A stretch of DNA of 64,000 nt from Porpolomopsis calyptriformis (lineage: Eukaryota; Basidiomycota; Agaricomycetes; Agaricales; Hygrophoraceae). The notes beneath the pieces were generated by a model, which was not told the origin of the DNA, did not search any database, and saw only the letters and a program-made list of their open reading frames with translations. Below, one piece after another: positions 33,905 through 47,235 of the stretch (position 1 is the first letter of the stretch; each line of letters starts with the position of its first letter). A program made the translations under genes and the position numbers. Location of the stretch: positions 1,054,001-1,118,000 of the forward strand of contig OX621170.1 of the NCBI GenBank assembly GCA_951640195.1. Direction: 5' to 3'.

Positions 33905-36900
33905 ATGTCGGAAGTAGAGTCCGGGAATATCCACCCTGTAGTTTTACAGCCAATTGCGAACCTGGCGGACGCCAGCAGTCTGTCAGACATTGGGGGCCAA
34001 CCTCTGTCCGAAGAGGTCGCGGATATCGCATCCCAACTTCTCGCCAAGCAGCCAACTGAAGGTGCCGTTCATCCCATTCCGAGTCTTCCTCGGCATTTTG
34101 GTTCCGATGACGACGCGTCAAAGGAGCCCAACGGGGGCAGGACCTTTAACGAAGACCATGGTGTTATTACAGAGGTGACATTTCCATCTAATCCTTTTCA
34201 CAAAACGACTCATCCTCTTCTTGTATAGTCCAGCATTGTTCATGCGTCACTCATCCCGACCGTTACTAACGAAGAGAGTTTAGTTGAGGAAGGTGGAACT
34301 ACGAATCTGCCTGAAAATGCCCCCATTGACACGGAAGATGTCCCGCCCCAGGGCTCTCCTCCAGTTGTCACGGAGGTTCGGGAACTGGTGGATCAATCTG
34401 TTCCGTCCGCGAACCAAGGGGAGGTATCCGTCCAAGTGAGTCACACTATCTGCACCGTGTTGAAGATACCTCATCTTACTGTTAATCAGGACACGGATTA
34501 TCACCTTGTTGATGAGCTCTGCAGCGATTCGGCCACATTGGAATATATCGACTATCGCTTCGAGGCTGTGACAGGGGAGGTGCCGGGTGAGGACCTCTTA
34601 ACAAACGTCCCGTCCAGTGGTCCCCAGGAGCGAGCCGACGTTGAGAACCACCCTTCATCGATATCCGATTCTTTCGCAACGTCGGCGGCCCTCGTTGAAC
34701 CATTGAAGGATGAGATTCTCCCTGTAACCGCGGAGTTCCTGCAGTACGAGGCACGCTCGGATGGCGAGGAAGTAAACGAAGGTCAAGAAACAACTGCCAT
34801 GGGTCACCTTTCTGATTCACACGTCCAAGATATACCCCCCACGTACGCAGTTGAAGAAGGCATGCTTCTCTCAGAAGATGTGACACTCCCTATCGACAAT
34901 GCAGCAGAGTCCCAGGACCCTGCGAACGACATTGAATCCGTACAGGAAGTCGAGTTGCCTGTGCTGCAGGATGAACGGAATGGTTCACCGCATCTCATTC
35001 TCGATAATTCGGCAAGAGACTTGAATGTCGAAGCTGATGTCGCCGTTGCTGTCAGTGCCGGTTATCACACCACAAACACCATTCCCTCGGTTGTCGAGGA
35101 TGTCATAATAAGCGAGACACAAACCCTCGGAGCAGAAGCAACCCTTCCGGTGGATAATGATGCCAGCCTCGTGGTATCTGAGGTCGGGGAGTCGACAGCA
35201 GGAGCAACGGTGATCGCCGCCCAAATGGAGGATCCAACGATTTGCTCCGTGGTCTGCGAAGAGGGAGAGGTGGAAATTACCAATGAATCATTTGTTAGCG
35301 GTTCAGAAGAGCTCTTTGTGAAATCCGAAGGTGAAATAATCATTGCCGACACGCCAGATACATCCGCCGTTGGTGATCGTAATATCATGAGCGCGACCTC
35401 CCCGGCTCCCGAGGCCGAGAAAGACATCTCAACAGTCGAAACGCAAACACTTGACGCAACCGGTACCTTGGGTGACGAGGCCACATCCACGGTAGCTGGA
35501 GATTCAGAGACGATAACGATTGCTAGCCAATTAGAGGATCGATCCGCTCAAGGAGCCGGAGACGTCGGAATCACGTCGGAATCAGGTCCTGAAGGTCCAG
35601 CGGAGCTCGTCGTACTGGAAGACGAAATTGTCGTGACTGTGGCTGATTCACCAGATGCCCCAGTGCAGCCTGCCGATCGTGATACCGTAAGCGCGACCCC
35701 ATCAGCTTTCGAGGTCGGGGAAATCATCTCAACAGTCGAGACGGAAACGTTTGATACAGCGACACTTGAAGAAGAAGCAGACACTGTCGAAAATCTATCA
35801 ACTTCGGAAGCGATATTTTCTACCCAATCAGAGGATCCAACGATTTACTCCGTCATTCGTGAATCCGAAGACGTGGAAATCGAGAAATTGATTACTAGCG
35901 ACTCAGAAGAGCTTGTCGTGAAACCGGAGGATGAGTTAGTGACCATTGCCGTCGAAGCCGAAGTGGATGTCTTCGATGATACCATGGACATCATTCCCGA
36001 TTCCGGGAAACAATTTCCATCCAACCAGGGGCGAACGCTTGAGACAAAAGCCACACTCACAGCAGAGTACGAGACTAGGTTCTCTGTAACCGAGGCCGAA
36101 GGAGATCCATCTGCAGCAGAGATGACGGTAGTGTCAACCCAATTGGAGGACCCTGCGACGTTCTCTGTGATTGGTGAAGTTGCAGACGTGGGGGTCAGCA
36201 AGGAACTGGAAGCCTACGACTCGGAAGATCATGTCGGAGAACCGAGCGAGGAAATGGTCATGATTACTGCGGACATGCCAGACGTTGAAAGAGGAGAAGA
36301 GGTCGAACGCCTACCGTCTGGGTCGGAACCGCTGTCCGAAACCACCATCGTCCAGGCTGAGGTTTTCTTCACCGACCTTGAGACACCAACAGTTGCCCCT
36401 GCCATCGAATCCAAGATTTCAACAGGTGACCTGACACACGCAGTTGATGGTGGGATTGTTCCATTGTCGCTCACCACTCCAGATGAAATGTTGGAAGCTG
36501 TCCCGAATCATTCGAACCGTGAAGAATATTCAGCTGTCGAAGAACCCCCACCCGGAGGCGTCTCAGAAGTAGCTGACCTCGTGGTCTGTGTAGAGGTGGA
36601 ATCGGGAGTCGTCGAAGTCGCTTCGTCAGAACATGAGGTTATATCTGAGGCCCAGGTTCCCAAACCCGACGCTTCACATGCAGTCGACGACGGGCCTGCT
36701 GCTGTTTCCCTCGCATCCCAGTCTGAAGGTCCAACAGCAGAGGCGGATACGCCTGGGATCGATGACGAGGTCCTGGCTATGGCCGAAACAGCCACAGTGA
36801 CTACCGTGACTAGTACCCAAGTGGAGGCCCCAGAAGTATCTTTCCTTGTTCATGAATCTCAGGAAGCGGAAGTCAGCATCAACGAATCAGCTACCGGTCA

Positions 36901-39900
36901 TTCAGAGGAAGGCATGGCCGAGATAATGACAGTTAACGCCGATATACCCGAGGTCGCTGCGATCGACGGAGAGTCATTCCACGTTGAAGAGGAGGATTCA
37001 GTTGCTCGTGCACTGGCCGACGTGGAATCGTACCAAAATATACCGATCTTGGAGGAAGACTCCCAGGTTGCTTCACTTGAGACGGAGAAACTTGATCTCT
37101 CGATCGAGGACGAAATTTCAGAACCCAGCGGTGTGTTTGCGCACGCACCATTTCCAACCCAGAATGCGTCGCTGGATGTCACTGACAACTCAGCCATATT
37201 AGATGATTTTTCTGCTATTAACAAAGCTTCATCGGACGATTTGGAAACCGGAGGCAACAAACCGGAGGCAGCAGAGCTCGTGGTTGTTGCGGAAGCTCAA
37301 TCAGACCGAGATAATGCGGCTCTTCCATCTCAAAAGCTTGAAACGCCAGTTTTCGGGACTATCACAACAAGTACCATAGCTCTTGCAGTCACAATGGATA
37401 CTTCAGCAGTGGTGATCAGCAATGAAACAGCGGTAAGCGAACCGGATCATTGTGTGAATCCACCAAATTAAATTAATGACGTCAACACACAGAATACTGT
37501 CGAACTCGAAGGCAAACCACTTCATACTGAGGAGGATCAGGCCGATCACTCGTCACTAGAAGTACCACCTTCCCAGGCGGATATTCACGATGCTGAACTC
37601 GTTGTGGCGGTTCTTCCCGCCGAAGCGTCACAAGTCAACACGCAACTCACTGCAGAAGATCAAACACCGGCAGCCACAATCGACGACCTAGGCGTCACCA
37701 AAGAACTGGTTGACATAGATACCATTCCCGCAGGAATCCCAGAGAGCGTCGAAAACATCACGGATGTGGCAAGTAAGGTCGAGGTGGAATTGCCCGATGA
37801 AACTTTGCTTATCAATCCCCCGACCGAGGCCGAGGAATCTGGCTCGGCGGAGAAGGCACAGACGCTTGCAGCCGAAGCAGCCGTCACAGTCGTGGCAGCC
37901 GAAACAATGGCATTTAGTGTCCAAACGGAGGCTCCCGAGGACGGACCCGTATTCAAAGATGTCGAAATCGGGCAGGCGCCAGCAATCTCACAGGGGGTCG
38001 ATGTGAAATCAGAGGCCAGAATTATTCCGGTTGACACCGACTTGCCAAATATTGCCGAGACTAAAGAAGGATCTCATGTGGGACAAGAAGAACGGGCTGA
38101 TCAGTTACTGCTTGAAGTAAAGCCGCAACCAGAGATATCAGATCACGAAACGGAATTCCGTATCATACAGCCGCCAACAATCGATCCCACCATCGTAACT
38201 GAGGTTTCAACACTCGACATACGGCACCCAGTTAATGTCGACCCAGGCTGTCTACAACCTACGGTTTCAACATCAGCCCCTCCTAAAGACTTAGTCGACA
38301 CTGAGAACTTCCCCATTGTTGATGAATCTCTGGTGGTGGCGATTGACGACCCCCTCGCCGAAGCGAAGTTTGGGAGTTCTGTGGAAGTGGAATCGGAAAT
38401 TATTGAAGCTGTGATGTCTGACCATGAAGTAAGACCTACTGAAACGGAAGCCGAAGTTGTGAACCTTGGAACATTTGCCACCCTCCAGCCATCGTCGTCT
38501 GTCATAATAGAGATGGCCGCAGGTGGGTCACTTTCACCAATGGGTGTGTCTACGTCAGAAGCTGATGCCCGTTGCTCTCAGCCCAGTATGAAACTCTTCC
38601 CCGTGGTTCCAATGCCGCGGTTGTGGTAGCTGATGGAGCTCAAGCAACGCAGTCCGAAGTGACGAGCGTCGTCCTTGACGCTGACGCCCGCATCCCCCTT
38701 GAGGATGTAATAGTCGTGCAAGAAGAAAGACCAGTGGGAATCTTGACTGGCCCAGAAATACCAAGGCCTTCTGTCACGAAAGATGCCGAAGTCGGACTCG
38801 TAACAGAAGGCGATTGTCTCCCTGAATCAAACGTCCCCGAATCTATTTTCTCGGCTCCAACAGAACCTCCGATTACCGAGGACATCTCATCTACCCATGT
38901 AGATTACCAAGATGTAAGCACTATCCTCGTTCCATTCTGGAGTCGAGTCTTACTGCTGCCTGAAGTATGGCCATGAAGCTAAGAGCGCATTTGGAGAGTC
39001 TGAGAAGCGCTGTATGGTGGAACAGAACGATGTATGTTGGTCTGCCATTATTTTCTGTGCAAGCTCACTCGTGTAACGCAGACTCCTTCCGACTTACACG
39101 ATCAAGTTACCCAAGAGGATCCTTCAATCACCGCTGGTTATGATTCTGAGCAACCTTGGATGCCATCTTCCGATTTCGTCACCAGGGGTCCTGCTGAATT
39201 GGAGCCAGTTGTTGACACTTCGATTGCAGACTTAAACCAACTTGTCCCCCCACCGGCAACTGTTCATGAAGTTCGCCTCGACATTAAGGCCACGGCAGTA
39301 CCAGACGAAACCCCAGCTAATTTAACGTCATCTCGCGAGAAGGTAAGCGCGCTTTCCTTCCTTTCAACTTAACCTCATGGCTGTCAAAGATCGCAGCCGG
39401 TCTTGAAGTTCCCAATGATACACCGACTGAGACCCCCGGATCTGTCCTGGCAATCCAAGATAATGTGCGTTGTGCTCGAAGTACTTTTTGGCTAATATTA
39501 ACGCCCGGTTGAAACGATCCAGGAGTCGGAGGTCGTACATGCTCCCGAATCATTGCACGTGGAGATGGAGTACCCAGGACCAACTTGGACTAGCTCTTAT
39601 AATGTGACGACGCAGACTCAAGAACCAGACGTCAATGGGAGCACACCGCTTCAAGAAGCCAGCGTCTCATACCCCGAGGATAACACAGAAGCACTCCTGT
39701 TGGAAGCGGATAGAGGAATTCCTGCCGAAATTCAGCAAGAAGTAACTGTGTATCTTATCATCCGATTTGGGGGTCTGTGCTGACATGTTTCCACAGAATA
39801 CCACAGTAGTCGAGGTAAATCTTCGTTCCATTGGACTTGATGATCCTTACCTTGTGTTACGGAACCTCGTAAGTGAACCTGTATACATTTCGGGACAATC

Positions 39901-40908
39901 TCACCGTAAAAATAGGAGGGTCCTCTCACTGACTTGCTTGCGAGAACACATTCAGATGTGGATCGTCCCAAATCTCCTTGGACTCCTTCTTACAGCGTCA
40001 CTGTGCAAGGTCTTGAGACCCCAGCTCCAGCTGCTAAAGATGAAAATGTTGAAGAAAAGCATCTGTCTTTGCCTATACCAGAAGAACCGGCCGTAGAACT
40101 CAACGTCGAATTCCCAGCGAAAGAATCCACACCTGACTTGGTTCAGCCAGTGAGCCCATCTCTTGTGCTTTCATCGATGACGCTAACCTGATGTCAAAGG
40201 ATCTCGCCGAGCTTGGAGATGAAGGTGCTTCTATTGGCAGAAGTAAGCTTGAATTAGAGGTACGTTGGTCCTAAAGGACTATCAAAGCAGTAGTTGATAT
40301 TTCGCTGCGAAGAGCGAAGAGTTGGAGATTGTCACGCATTCCGTAGTCGAGGTGCCCAAAACCCTCGGAGACCACGAAATTTCACCAGAGTCAGGGAACA
40401 AGGCCATGATTGCAGAGGTGAGTGACACAAACAACTTCTCGGCACAATATCAATTATTTCCACAGTCAGGAGAACCTTCCGCACCCTCGCTTCTAGCTAC
40501 GCGGGACGAACCAGCCGGGGGTATGACTTTGCCTTCCAAACTGGACGAACCTGGGCCATCAACCAGGTAGTTGCCATATTCCCGTCGCCTATCGACGTGC
40601 TTAATATTTTCGACAGACCCCTCGTCTTACCATTGGCCCCAGTTAATGAAGCCAGTAATGCTGACGATATTTCTATACCTGTGAGCCCATCATCACCCAC
40701 AACCAGGCGCAATAGACTCGAATCGACAGCATCTTCGCTGATCTTCCATGGAGATTGGTTTTCACCAACCGGACGGACCTCCGTGGAAATTGCGCAAGGG
40801 GAGTTCACCCCGCCCAAATCCCCAATTGAATTACCACCTCCACCTCCCACACCACATACCGGATTCGAGGATCGGAATAAAAATAGGAGGTCTTGCATTG
40901 TTATGTAA
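33905..40908 (+). CDS. Giant acidic repeat protein with C-terminal CaaX prenylation box
   Basis: Begins MSEVESGNIHPVVLQPIANL. A 3-kb exon (34487-37432) and a second of about 1.1 kb (37490-38520) encode an almost unbroken acidic, Val/Ser/Thr-rich chain. From 38,500 on, the gene is a string of short exons separated by about 50-nt introns. I estimate roughly 2,000 residues. The stop at 40906-40908 follows a basic patch and CaaX box, EDRNKNRRSCIVM; a Met at the last position favours farnesylation. Within 35113-36345 it has degenerate repeats of about 100 residues (see separate entry). No folded domain or membrane helix is visible. I do not recognise the family; a lipid-tethered, intrinsically disordered cytosolic-face protein is my inference. 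Exon boundaries in the 3' third are approximate. Confidence 0.8.
35113..36345 (+). repeat. Degenerate ~300-bp coding repeats in the acidic giant
   Basis: Four consecutive units of about 100 codons share an order of motifs: ETQTL or ETETF, then a VSxQxEDPxxxSV-like core, then SEELxVKxExE, then ITADxPD. The SEEL-like block recurs at about 35307, 35597, 35900 and 36219 (spacing 290, 303, 319 nt), with a fainter copy at 36897. Similarity is clear in protein and weak in DNA, so the array is old. Confidence 0.75.
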
Positions 40909-41361
40909 AAGTTATGTTTTTTTTTTTTTGCCACATCTTGATCATAGCACTGCCATATGTTACCCTTGCATACTCGGATTATCTCTTGACATAACCACAC
41001 AAGCATATCTCCAGGCTATCAAAAGATGAACCCCGTTATGCATCGCCTCAACGGTGAAAGAACTGACCTTAGCTTGAAAGAGTGCAACGTCTCGACGTGT
41101 GCTGGAAATATATGTAGTATAAGAATGACACACGACACGCAGAGCGGCTCCTTCGACTGATCAGTTGAAGGACGAACTTTGCATGTTGTGCGTGATACAT
41201 TACGATTAAATGTGTATGTCATACCATGATATATTCCATACTGCAGACCCAGAGGCCGGCTCAAACCAGGCAGCGTGATGCTATTTTTAATAGCCATCTT
41301 ATCGAATAATGCAGAAACTGCCCAACAAGACTCCCAATGGGTGATGCTGTTGATCAAGGCG
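40909..41361. other. Convergent 3' intergenic region
   Basis: Sits between the CaaX-protein stop and the exchanger stop. It has a T-rich tract at 40917-40930 and no supported gene; it presumably holds both 3' UTRs. Confidence 0.55.
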
Positions 41362-43950
41362 CTATATGCTATGCCCCCTCAGCTCGATAAAAACATTGAG
41401 GGACATAATGACAAAGTAGGAGGCTATCAAGAAGATACCCCAACGTCTTGTGAGCATGTAACCATTGAATGGTACGAATAAGATCGTCGCTAGGAGGAGG
41501 AAAAGTAATCCAATCGTGCTGACGATTAGAGTACCGGAAAGATCCAATTTGTAAGGTTTTGCGGTCTGGTGAATGACATATGAACCAGATATACCAACCC
41601 CAAGAAGGATGTTGAGCATTGGGCCACCAAAACAGGCGGAAAACCCCATAATCGGAGCGAAGACCTGAGCATAAAGTGAATAATGGGACTACCTGAGAGA
41701 GATAACTTTGAAACTTACAGCGACGCTCATGTTAGCGACTAGGTCTGCGAGAGAATTTCCTACTGCAAAGACGGTCAAGCCGATGATCGCATCAGATAGG
41801 CCGAAGATAAGACCGAATGTCTGGAGAATCGGTTAGTTATGACAAATGCAAGCGACAATATCTTATACCTGCAGAACATTGACGACTTCGTCAGCAATAG
41901 CCATGATCCATACGATTGCTACCAGAAAGCCCATGGAACAGCGGGTTGTCCGCGAAAGGGCACTGTCACCTTTGGGAGCAAAGGTTGCAACAAAGATCGC
42001 CGCAATAAATCCCCCGATGCATGTAACTACTAATAACCATACTTTATGCCCGCTGCCACCTACAATGTGGAGGAGAAAGTCAATTAACCAATGCTGTCAT
42101 CCAGCTGATGGACATACTGGTTAAAACACCAGCGCAAAACAGCGGGCCAAAGATACACTGCGCTGCCATAAGCCATTTGTTGAATTCCGGATCATGCAAC
42201 CCTTCCTGGACCTCTTCCTCTGCCATTAATGCCCTTTCGATACCCTCTTCTTCGGAATTGATGGGGCCTTCGTGGCCAAAAGTCTTTCCCCGTGAGGTGA
42301 GACGGTGCCGATAAGGAATGACAACGACAGGTAGAGTTAGTGTGAGGGCCATGACCGCTGGCGCAGCAAGAATAGATGCTATCTTGCCCAGAAGCGATTG
42401 GATTTTTAAATGATGGAGGGAGGGAAACAAGGTCCTGTAGACACGTAGAAGAATCCATACTATCTGTTGCCGTCGTGTTAGCAGAAAAGATTGCTGTGAT
42501 TCTGTATCACCATCAGGTGTCGCAGGGGAGGCGGAGGCAAGTGAAGCATGCAAGAGATCAAAGCCGTTATGTATATCTTCCGGCTCGTCAGAGAGATGTC
42601 GAGCAACTAACGGACGTGCTGGAGAACGATCGTCGAGAGGGACTCCAGATCTAGAGTCCCAATGAGTTCTGCCTCGAGCACTGGTGTATGTAAGATGGGA
42701 TATGGTCTGAGCACGATAGTGACCACCTGCAGATAGCGGGTGGGGGTGCTCGAATATATCCAATGATGAGCTTGCGGCTTGACGTTGAAGTGAAGCAACA
42801 ACCTCGCGAAACTCCAAGGCACCCAGGAGCGAAAACGATGGCATTGGAATGGGAGGGAGCGATGGAGAAGGGGAACGAGAAGAAGATCGTGATGCAGGAT
42901 GGTCGGTTTGTGCACCATGCGAATGTATGTTAGGAGCTGATAGAGTCAAGTGTCTTCTCGGTGACGGTCTTGCAACTTCATGAGAGGGCGCCGAGGTGCT
43001 GGCTTGGCGAACATTAGATCATAGCGAGCGAAACTGTTGAACAATCATGCTCACGATAATCACTGTAAGGTTGTTCAAGCTCTGGAGCCTCGTCTTGCTC
43101 GAATTCAGCACGTATCAAAGCTTCAGCGCGCCGTTTTCTTTCCTGTTTCCGCTCCCACCAGCTTCCGGAAACAACGACTGCAACATAAATCATGTATAAA
43201 ACGATCAACATCTCGGCCTCCCACGCGTGAATGCGATTTTCCAAGATCATGGCCAACAACAACAAAATAGCAACGGTAAAAAAACCGACATCGCGCAAGA
43301 ACGGCCCGCGATTTACTCTGAAGGGTCTGATGATGCACATTGAGCCCGCCACGCATGAGACGATGAAGGTAGCGGCACCGAGCAGCTCCCCGATCGCTAA
43401 GCTCCCCGAGTTGGTTCGCATGGCAGAAAATGTGGAAAACACATCTGGGCTGCCGTTTCCAAAAGCAAGAAACGTGACACCAGCGACATTTTCATCGAGT
43501 CCTAGGAGTTGGGCTATAGTGGCAAGATTCGGAATGAAAAAATCTGATGCGCTGATGCCGAGCGTTGAAAACAGGAAGAGAAGCCAGATCAAGAGACCAA
43601 GAAAAGCAAGGGGTCTTAGAGCAGGATCGGTGCAGTAATATAAGCGGAGGTAGTCGATTGCGAGGAACGTATCGGGTGCTGGACAAGACTCTAGAACGTG
43701 AACACACTGCTCGGTCGGTTCTGTTGGAAAAGAAAGATGCCGGCACTTTGCAAAACGTCAGTTAATGGCTGGGATAGGTGTGTGAAGAAGAACCCGCCTC
43801 GTCCGGTGCAAAAGGTGTCCTCTTCACCATGATCGTCCTGTAGGCTGAAACATCTCCGGACAGCGGTGGAGGGCGACTGCCCCGGAAGGAGAGGAAGCAG
43901 TTGAAGAGAAAACCGAGAACGAAGACGACCTGGATCGACTTGAACATCAT
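41362..43950 (-). CDS. Na+/Ca2+ exchanger-family protein (NCX/NCLX-like)
   Basis: ATG at 43950 begins MMFKSIQVVFVLGFLFNCFL, a signal-anchor, then EPTEQCVHVLESCPAPDTFL and a luminal YYCTDP. The first exchanger repeat reads LGISASDFFIPNLATIAQLL, GLDENVAGVTFLAFGNGSPD, VFSTFSAM, with the GNGSPD ion-binding motif. A long cytosolic Ser/Pro-rich loop (about 42450-42950) separates it from the second repeat GLSDAIIGLTVFAVGNSL, ADLVANMSVA, GFSACFGGPMLNILLGVG. The end is WGIFLIASYFVIMSLNVFIE, LRGHSI. It resembles the fungal/NCLX branch of cation/Ca2+ exchangers, which act in organellar membranes. It shares a promoter of about 97 bp with the divergent paraoxonase-like gene. Confidence 0.9.
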
Positions 43951-44047
43951 CGAGCTGTATTTGTGGCAGTTTGAATCATAACCCGTCGTCGGGCTTGGCA
44001 CTGGACTCGTGATTGTCAGGAGGAACACTCATCATCCAACGACATCG

Positions 44048-45451
44048 ATGAAATTTATCGGGGCTGTGTACGTACTCGTCTTGGTGAGTACATGTCCTTT
44101 CGAACATCCCTCCGTTCATCCATCAACCACAGGCGATTTATCTTTGGCGAAGTGGCCAAGTCATCAAAAACGTATTCTTTGCACACTCCAATTTCCCACT
44201 CGGCTACTACGCTCATGGCGATTGGGCAACCCACTGCAAACGCATCACAGACAAGAAGACCGGAGAGCTGAAATACTGCGAAGATGCAGCTTTCTGGGAC
44301 CTTTTCGATCACACGGACAAGTTCAAGGAGCGTCGTGTTCTCATCACCTGCGATCCGGGTCGCAAGGCATGGAATACCGTATTAGGTCCTCTCGCTAACC
44401 CACACCCTCACGGCGGGTTGTGGATTTACACACCAGGGAAAAAATACCCGGAATTGCAGCGCCTCGCGCTGAAGAACTATCCTCAAGGACACGACTTCCA
44501 CCCCCTTGGCCTTGACATCTACCCTTCCTACGGAGGGAACTCATCCAATCTATTCGTCGTGAACCACGCTCGCGAGCGCACCGTCATCGAGCAATTCACA
44601 ATCTCGCCTTCCCAGCCTACCCATGCTCTCTGGGTCCGCACACTTATCTCCAACTACTTTGTCTCACCCAACTCCCTCGCCTTGACGTCCCCGACGTCAT
44701 TCTACGTCAGCAACGACCATTTGATGACCCGCCGTATCCCAACCTTCCTTAACCGCATACTTCCAATGACGGAAACCATGCTTGCCTTGCCGTTGAGTTG
44801 GCTATCACATGTCTCCTTGGACGAAGCCTCCGTGAGTCCTCACGGCGCACCCAAAATCCATCACTCGTTTGCGGCGGTTGGTGTCTCCTTTTCCAACGGC
44901 GTCGCGCTCTCCCCTGATGGCACTCAAGTCGCGCTCGCTGCCACATCCATGGGCGAAGTATACTTCTACTCCCGCTCACCCAACAATACGCTTAAGCATA
45001 TGCACACCGTTCCCGTACCTTTCAGCCCAGACAACATCAGGTTCGACGATGAGGGGTCGCTGCTTGTTACAGGCCACCCAGTAAGAATCATTAACACGAC
45101 ACCTGTCATACCCTCTCGCTGAGACATGCTTTATAGAACTTCCCCTCTTTACTTGCCATTGTCGCTAACAAAACGGATGTTGTCGCACCCAGCTGGTCCC
45201 TTTCTCTTTCACCCCGCCCACAACCCGAGGCGGGTTCTCCTGTGATGCCTCCGCCAAAGTTGTTCGATCTTCGACCACCGGTATCAGCGAGTGAGCGAGT
45301 ATCAGCCGTGCTCAGCCACGACATCGAAACGGTGTTCCAAAGCAACGGGACCGGTTTTTCGTCCTCCACGACCACTTTACATGACAGTTCGACTGGCGCG
45401 ATTTACGTTGTAGGTTTGTACGAAGAAGGCATGCTGGTGTGTAATCCTTGA
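44048..45451 (+). CDS. Paraoxonase/arylesterase-like (SMP-30/PON-type beta-propeller) protein
   Basis: Starts MKFIGAVYVLVL|AIYLWRSG, an N-terminal signal anchor split by an intron. The propeller follows: PHPHGGLWIYTPGKK, GHDFHPLGLDIYPSY (PON HGLDIY-like), LFVVNHARERTVIEQF, SPNSLALTSPTSFYVSNDH, FSNGVALSPDGTQVALA, FYSRSPNNTLKHMHTVPVPF and SPDNIRFDDEGSLLVTGHP, then GAIYVVGLYEEGMLVC. The NxV/NSL and D/N positions are those that bind Ca2+ in paraoxonases. Likely a lactonase or arylesterase facing the ER lumen or cell surface; the substrate is unknown. An intron of about 54 nt lies near 45080. About 430 residues. Confidence 0.88.
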
Positions 45452-45785
45452 ATGGCTAGTATAGTATATTTGAACTGCTTTCATTCTTGCTGTAAGTGTG
45501 GAAGTTAAACAACTCGAAAAACATGCCTATATAGCACAACTCAATATATAGAAAGGTATTGTTAAACATAGTGAAAAGTAGCATTAAAAAAAGAAGGGAA
45601 GTTGGCTGACTGGTTATTGTCATACAACTGGCCAAAGAGATACATTGTTGCGGCGACCTAAAGAGGAGATGGAAATAAAAGAGGAAAGCTGAGCAACGCG
45701 GAGATGACAACATCACAAGAAATTCGGGATAAAGGATCTGGATTACGATATAAGGGGGATAAGCAAAACAAGAGAATTCATTTAC
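45452..45785. other. Convergent 3' intergenic region
   Basis: A/T-rich, no supported gene. Presumably the 3' UTRs of the paraoxonase-like and Bqt4-like genes. Confidence 0.5.
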
Positions 45786-47001
45786 TCACGCAGCGCTCCA
45801 GCCAACCGCAAAGGCAGCTAAACCCCAGGCCACAGCCTTTGTCCTGGGCTCTAATCGGAACGATCTGACCTTGTGGTTGGATGCAATTGCTCTTTGACCC
45901 GTTTCAGGCTCTTTAAACTCAAAGTGGAGATTCTCCTCATCCTTCCTCGACCTCTTAAGATTCGGGGGTTCTTCTGCAGCTTGATTCTTTGAGGCATCCC
46001 GCTGCGCCTTCAGACCGGCGATCATTGCCTTCTGCTCAGCCACATCCTCTTCGTGCAAGTCCTCGCCTGTTAGAGACTCTATCCCATCGGCGTCCTCCAC
46101 AGCGGTCTCATCAGAGCCTTCTGGTGTAAACAACTTGTCCTTGCGAGTTGCTTTGGATTGGGGAGACTTCCTTGTCGCCCGTGTGGATGGAGGCTTCGGG
46201 ACAGGGCTCTTCAATCGAGTAGATCGCCTGGGGGCAGGCGTGGACGATGATTCGTCTGCGGGGGAGGGGACAGGCGAGGACTCTTTTCGCTTTTTAAAAG
46301 GGGTCGGCGCGTCCTTCGGAGATGGCGAGGGTAGTGTCTTGGAAGGCGAGGTTGGCGGTGTTTCTTCTGCCTTGCCAGCCGACTTTCCCGAACGTCGATA
46401 ATTCGCCGTTGGATCTGGCGTAGCTTGGACGACAGCAGCCATTACGTTGCGTAAAGAATACGCCTCGCCCAGTTCTATGGCGGCCTCAGGGCCGACCCAG
46501 GTGCCAGCGAGTCGGACAATACCGAGCTCCTTCGTTGTGCCATTGTAGCCTTTTAGGTTGTAGTTATCTTTTACCCAGGCTGTCTCTTGCTTTTCATCTT
46601 GTTCGGTGGCGGAAGGAAAGGCGGCACGGAACATGGTAGTGAGACTGATACCACCGGTATCAAAGCGGCGCAGAATGAAGGCATGGCCACTTTCCTGGTG
46701 AGGACGTGAATATATGAAGCCGAACACGTCAAAAGAGAGCGTACCGTCGGGGTTGTGATCTTTATTCTGCCGATCTGAAATAGCGATTTGAGGGAAATTG
46801 GATGAGATGACTGGCAACAAGTACTCACCAAGATGTCTTGGCCGTGACAACTAAGGATCTGATACTTTACTGGGGGCAATGGCCCGGAGTCTACTGTGTA
46901 TTATAATATTTCAGGAAGTAAAGCAGGAAAATTGAGAGTCGAGGCTGACTTTGCCTGAGATGTGGATTTGCGTGTCGAAAAGGAAGTACAGGGCGTGCCA
47001 T
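45786..47001 (-). CDS. Bqt4-like KilA-N/APSES-domain inner nuclear membrane protein
   Basis: Exon 1 gives MARPVLPFRHANPHLRQ; the next give PLPPVKYQILSCHGQDIL, IGRIKITTPT, then ESGHAFILRRFDTGGISLTT, MFRAAFPSATEQDEKQETAW and VKDNYNL, ending the domain with IVRLAGTWVGPEAAIELGEA. This is the APSES-type fold of fission-yeast Bqt4 (SATSMFRSAFP...VAGLWVPP). A Ser/Pro/Lys-rich linker with RRSTRLKSPVPK and TRATRKSPQSK follows, then a basic helix and the C-terminal segment AVAWGLAAFAVGWSAA, which suits a tail anchor. Bqt4 links telomeres and lamin-like contacts to the nuclear envelope. All three 5' introns restore frame; about 340 residues. Confidence 0.82.
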
Positions 47002-47235
47002 TGTTGTATAAGTCAAACCTGGAAGAAAATAGCGTGAGTAGAGGAGGGGATGAGGACGGGGGTGGACCGAGATCAAACCTGAGGAGGTGCCAATGTCGCG
47101 TTCACTGTTAGACCAGGGAAACGATTCCCACGCCACAGTAACGTCGGATGGTCAACGGTCGGAGTTTGAATGTCATTTATTTATTTCTTTCATATCCTTA
47201 TTTGGAAATTGATAAGAAATTGGAAATTTACTCAC

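Noticed and set aside
34482..38505. Many minus-strand open frames of 70-140 codons rich in Ser/Thr, antisense to the acidic giant
   Set aside because: They are mirror images of the Glu/Asp/Val/Thr codon bias of the sense gene and show no motifs, starts or splice structure of their own.
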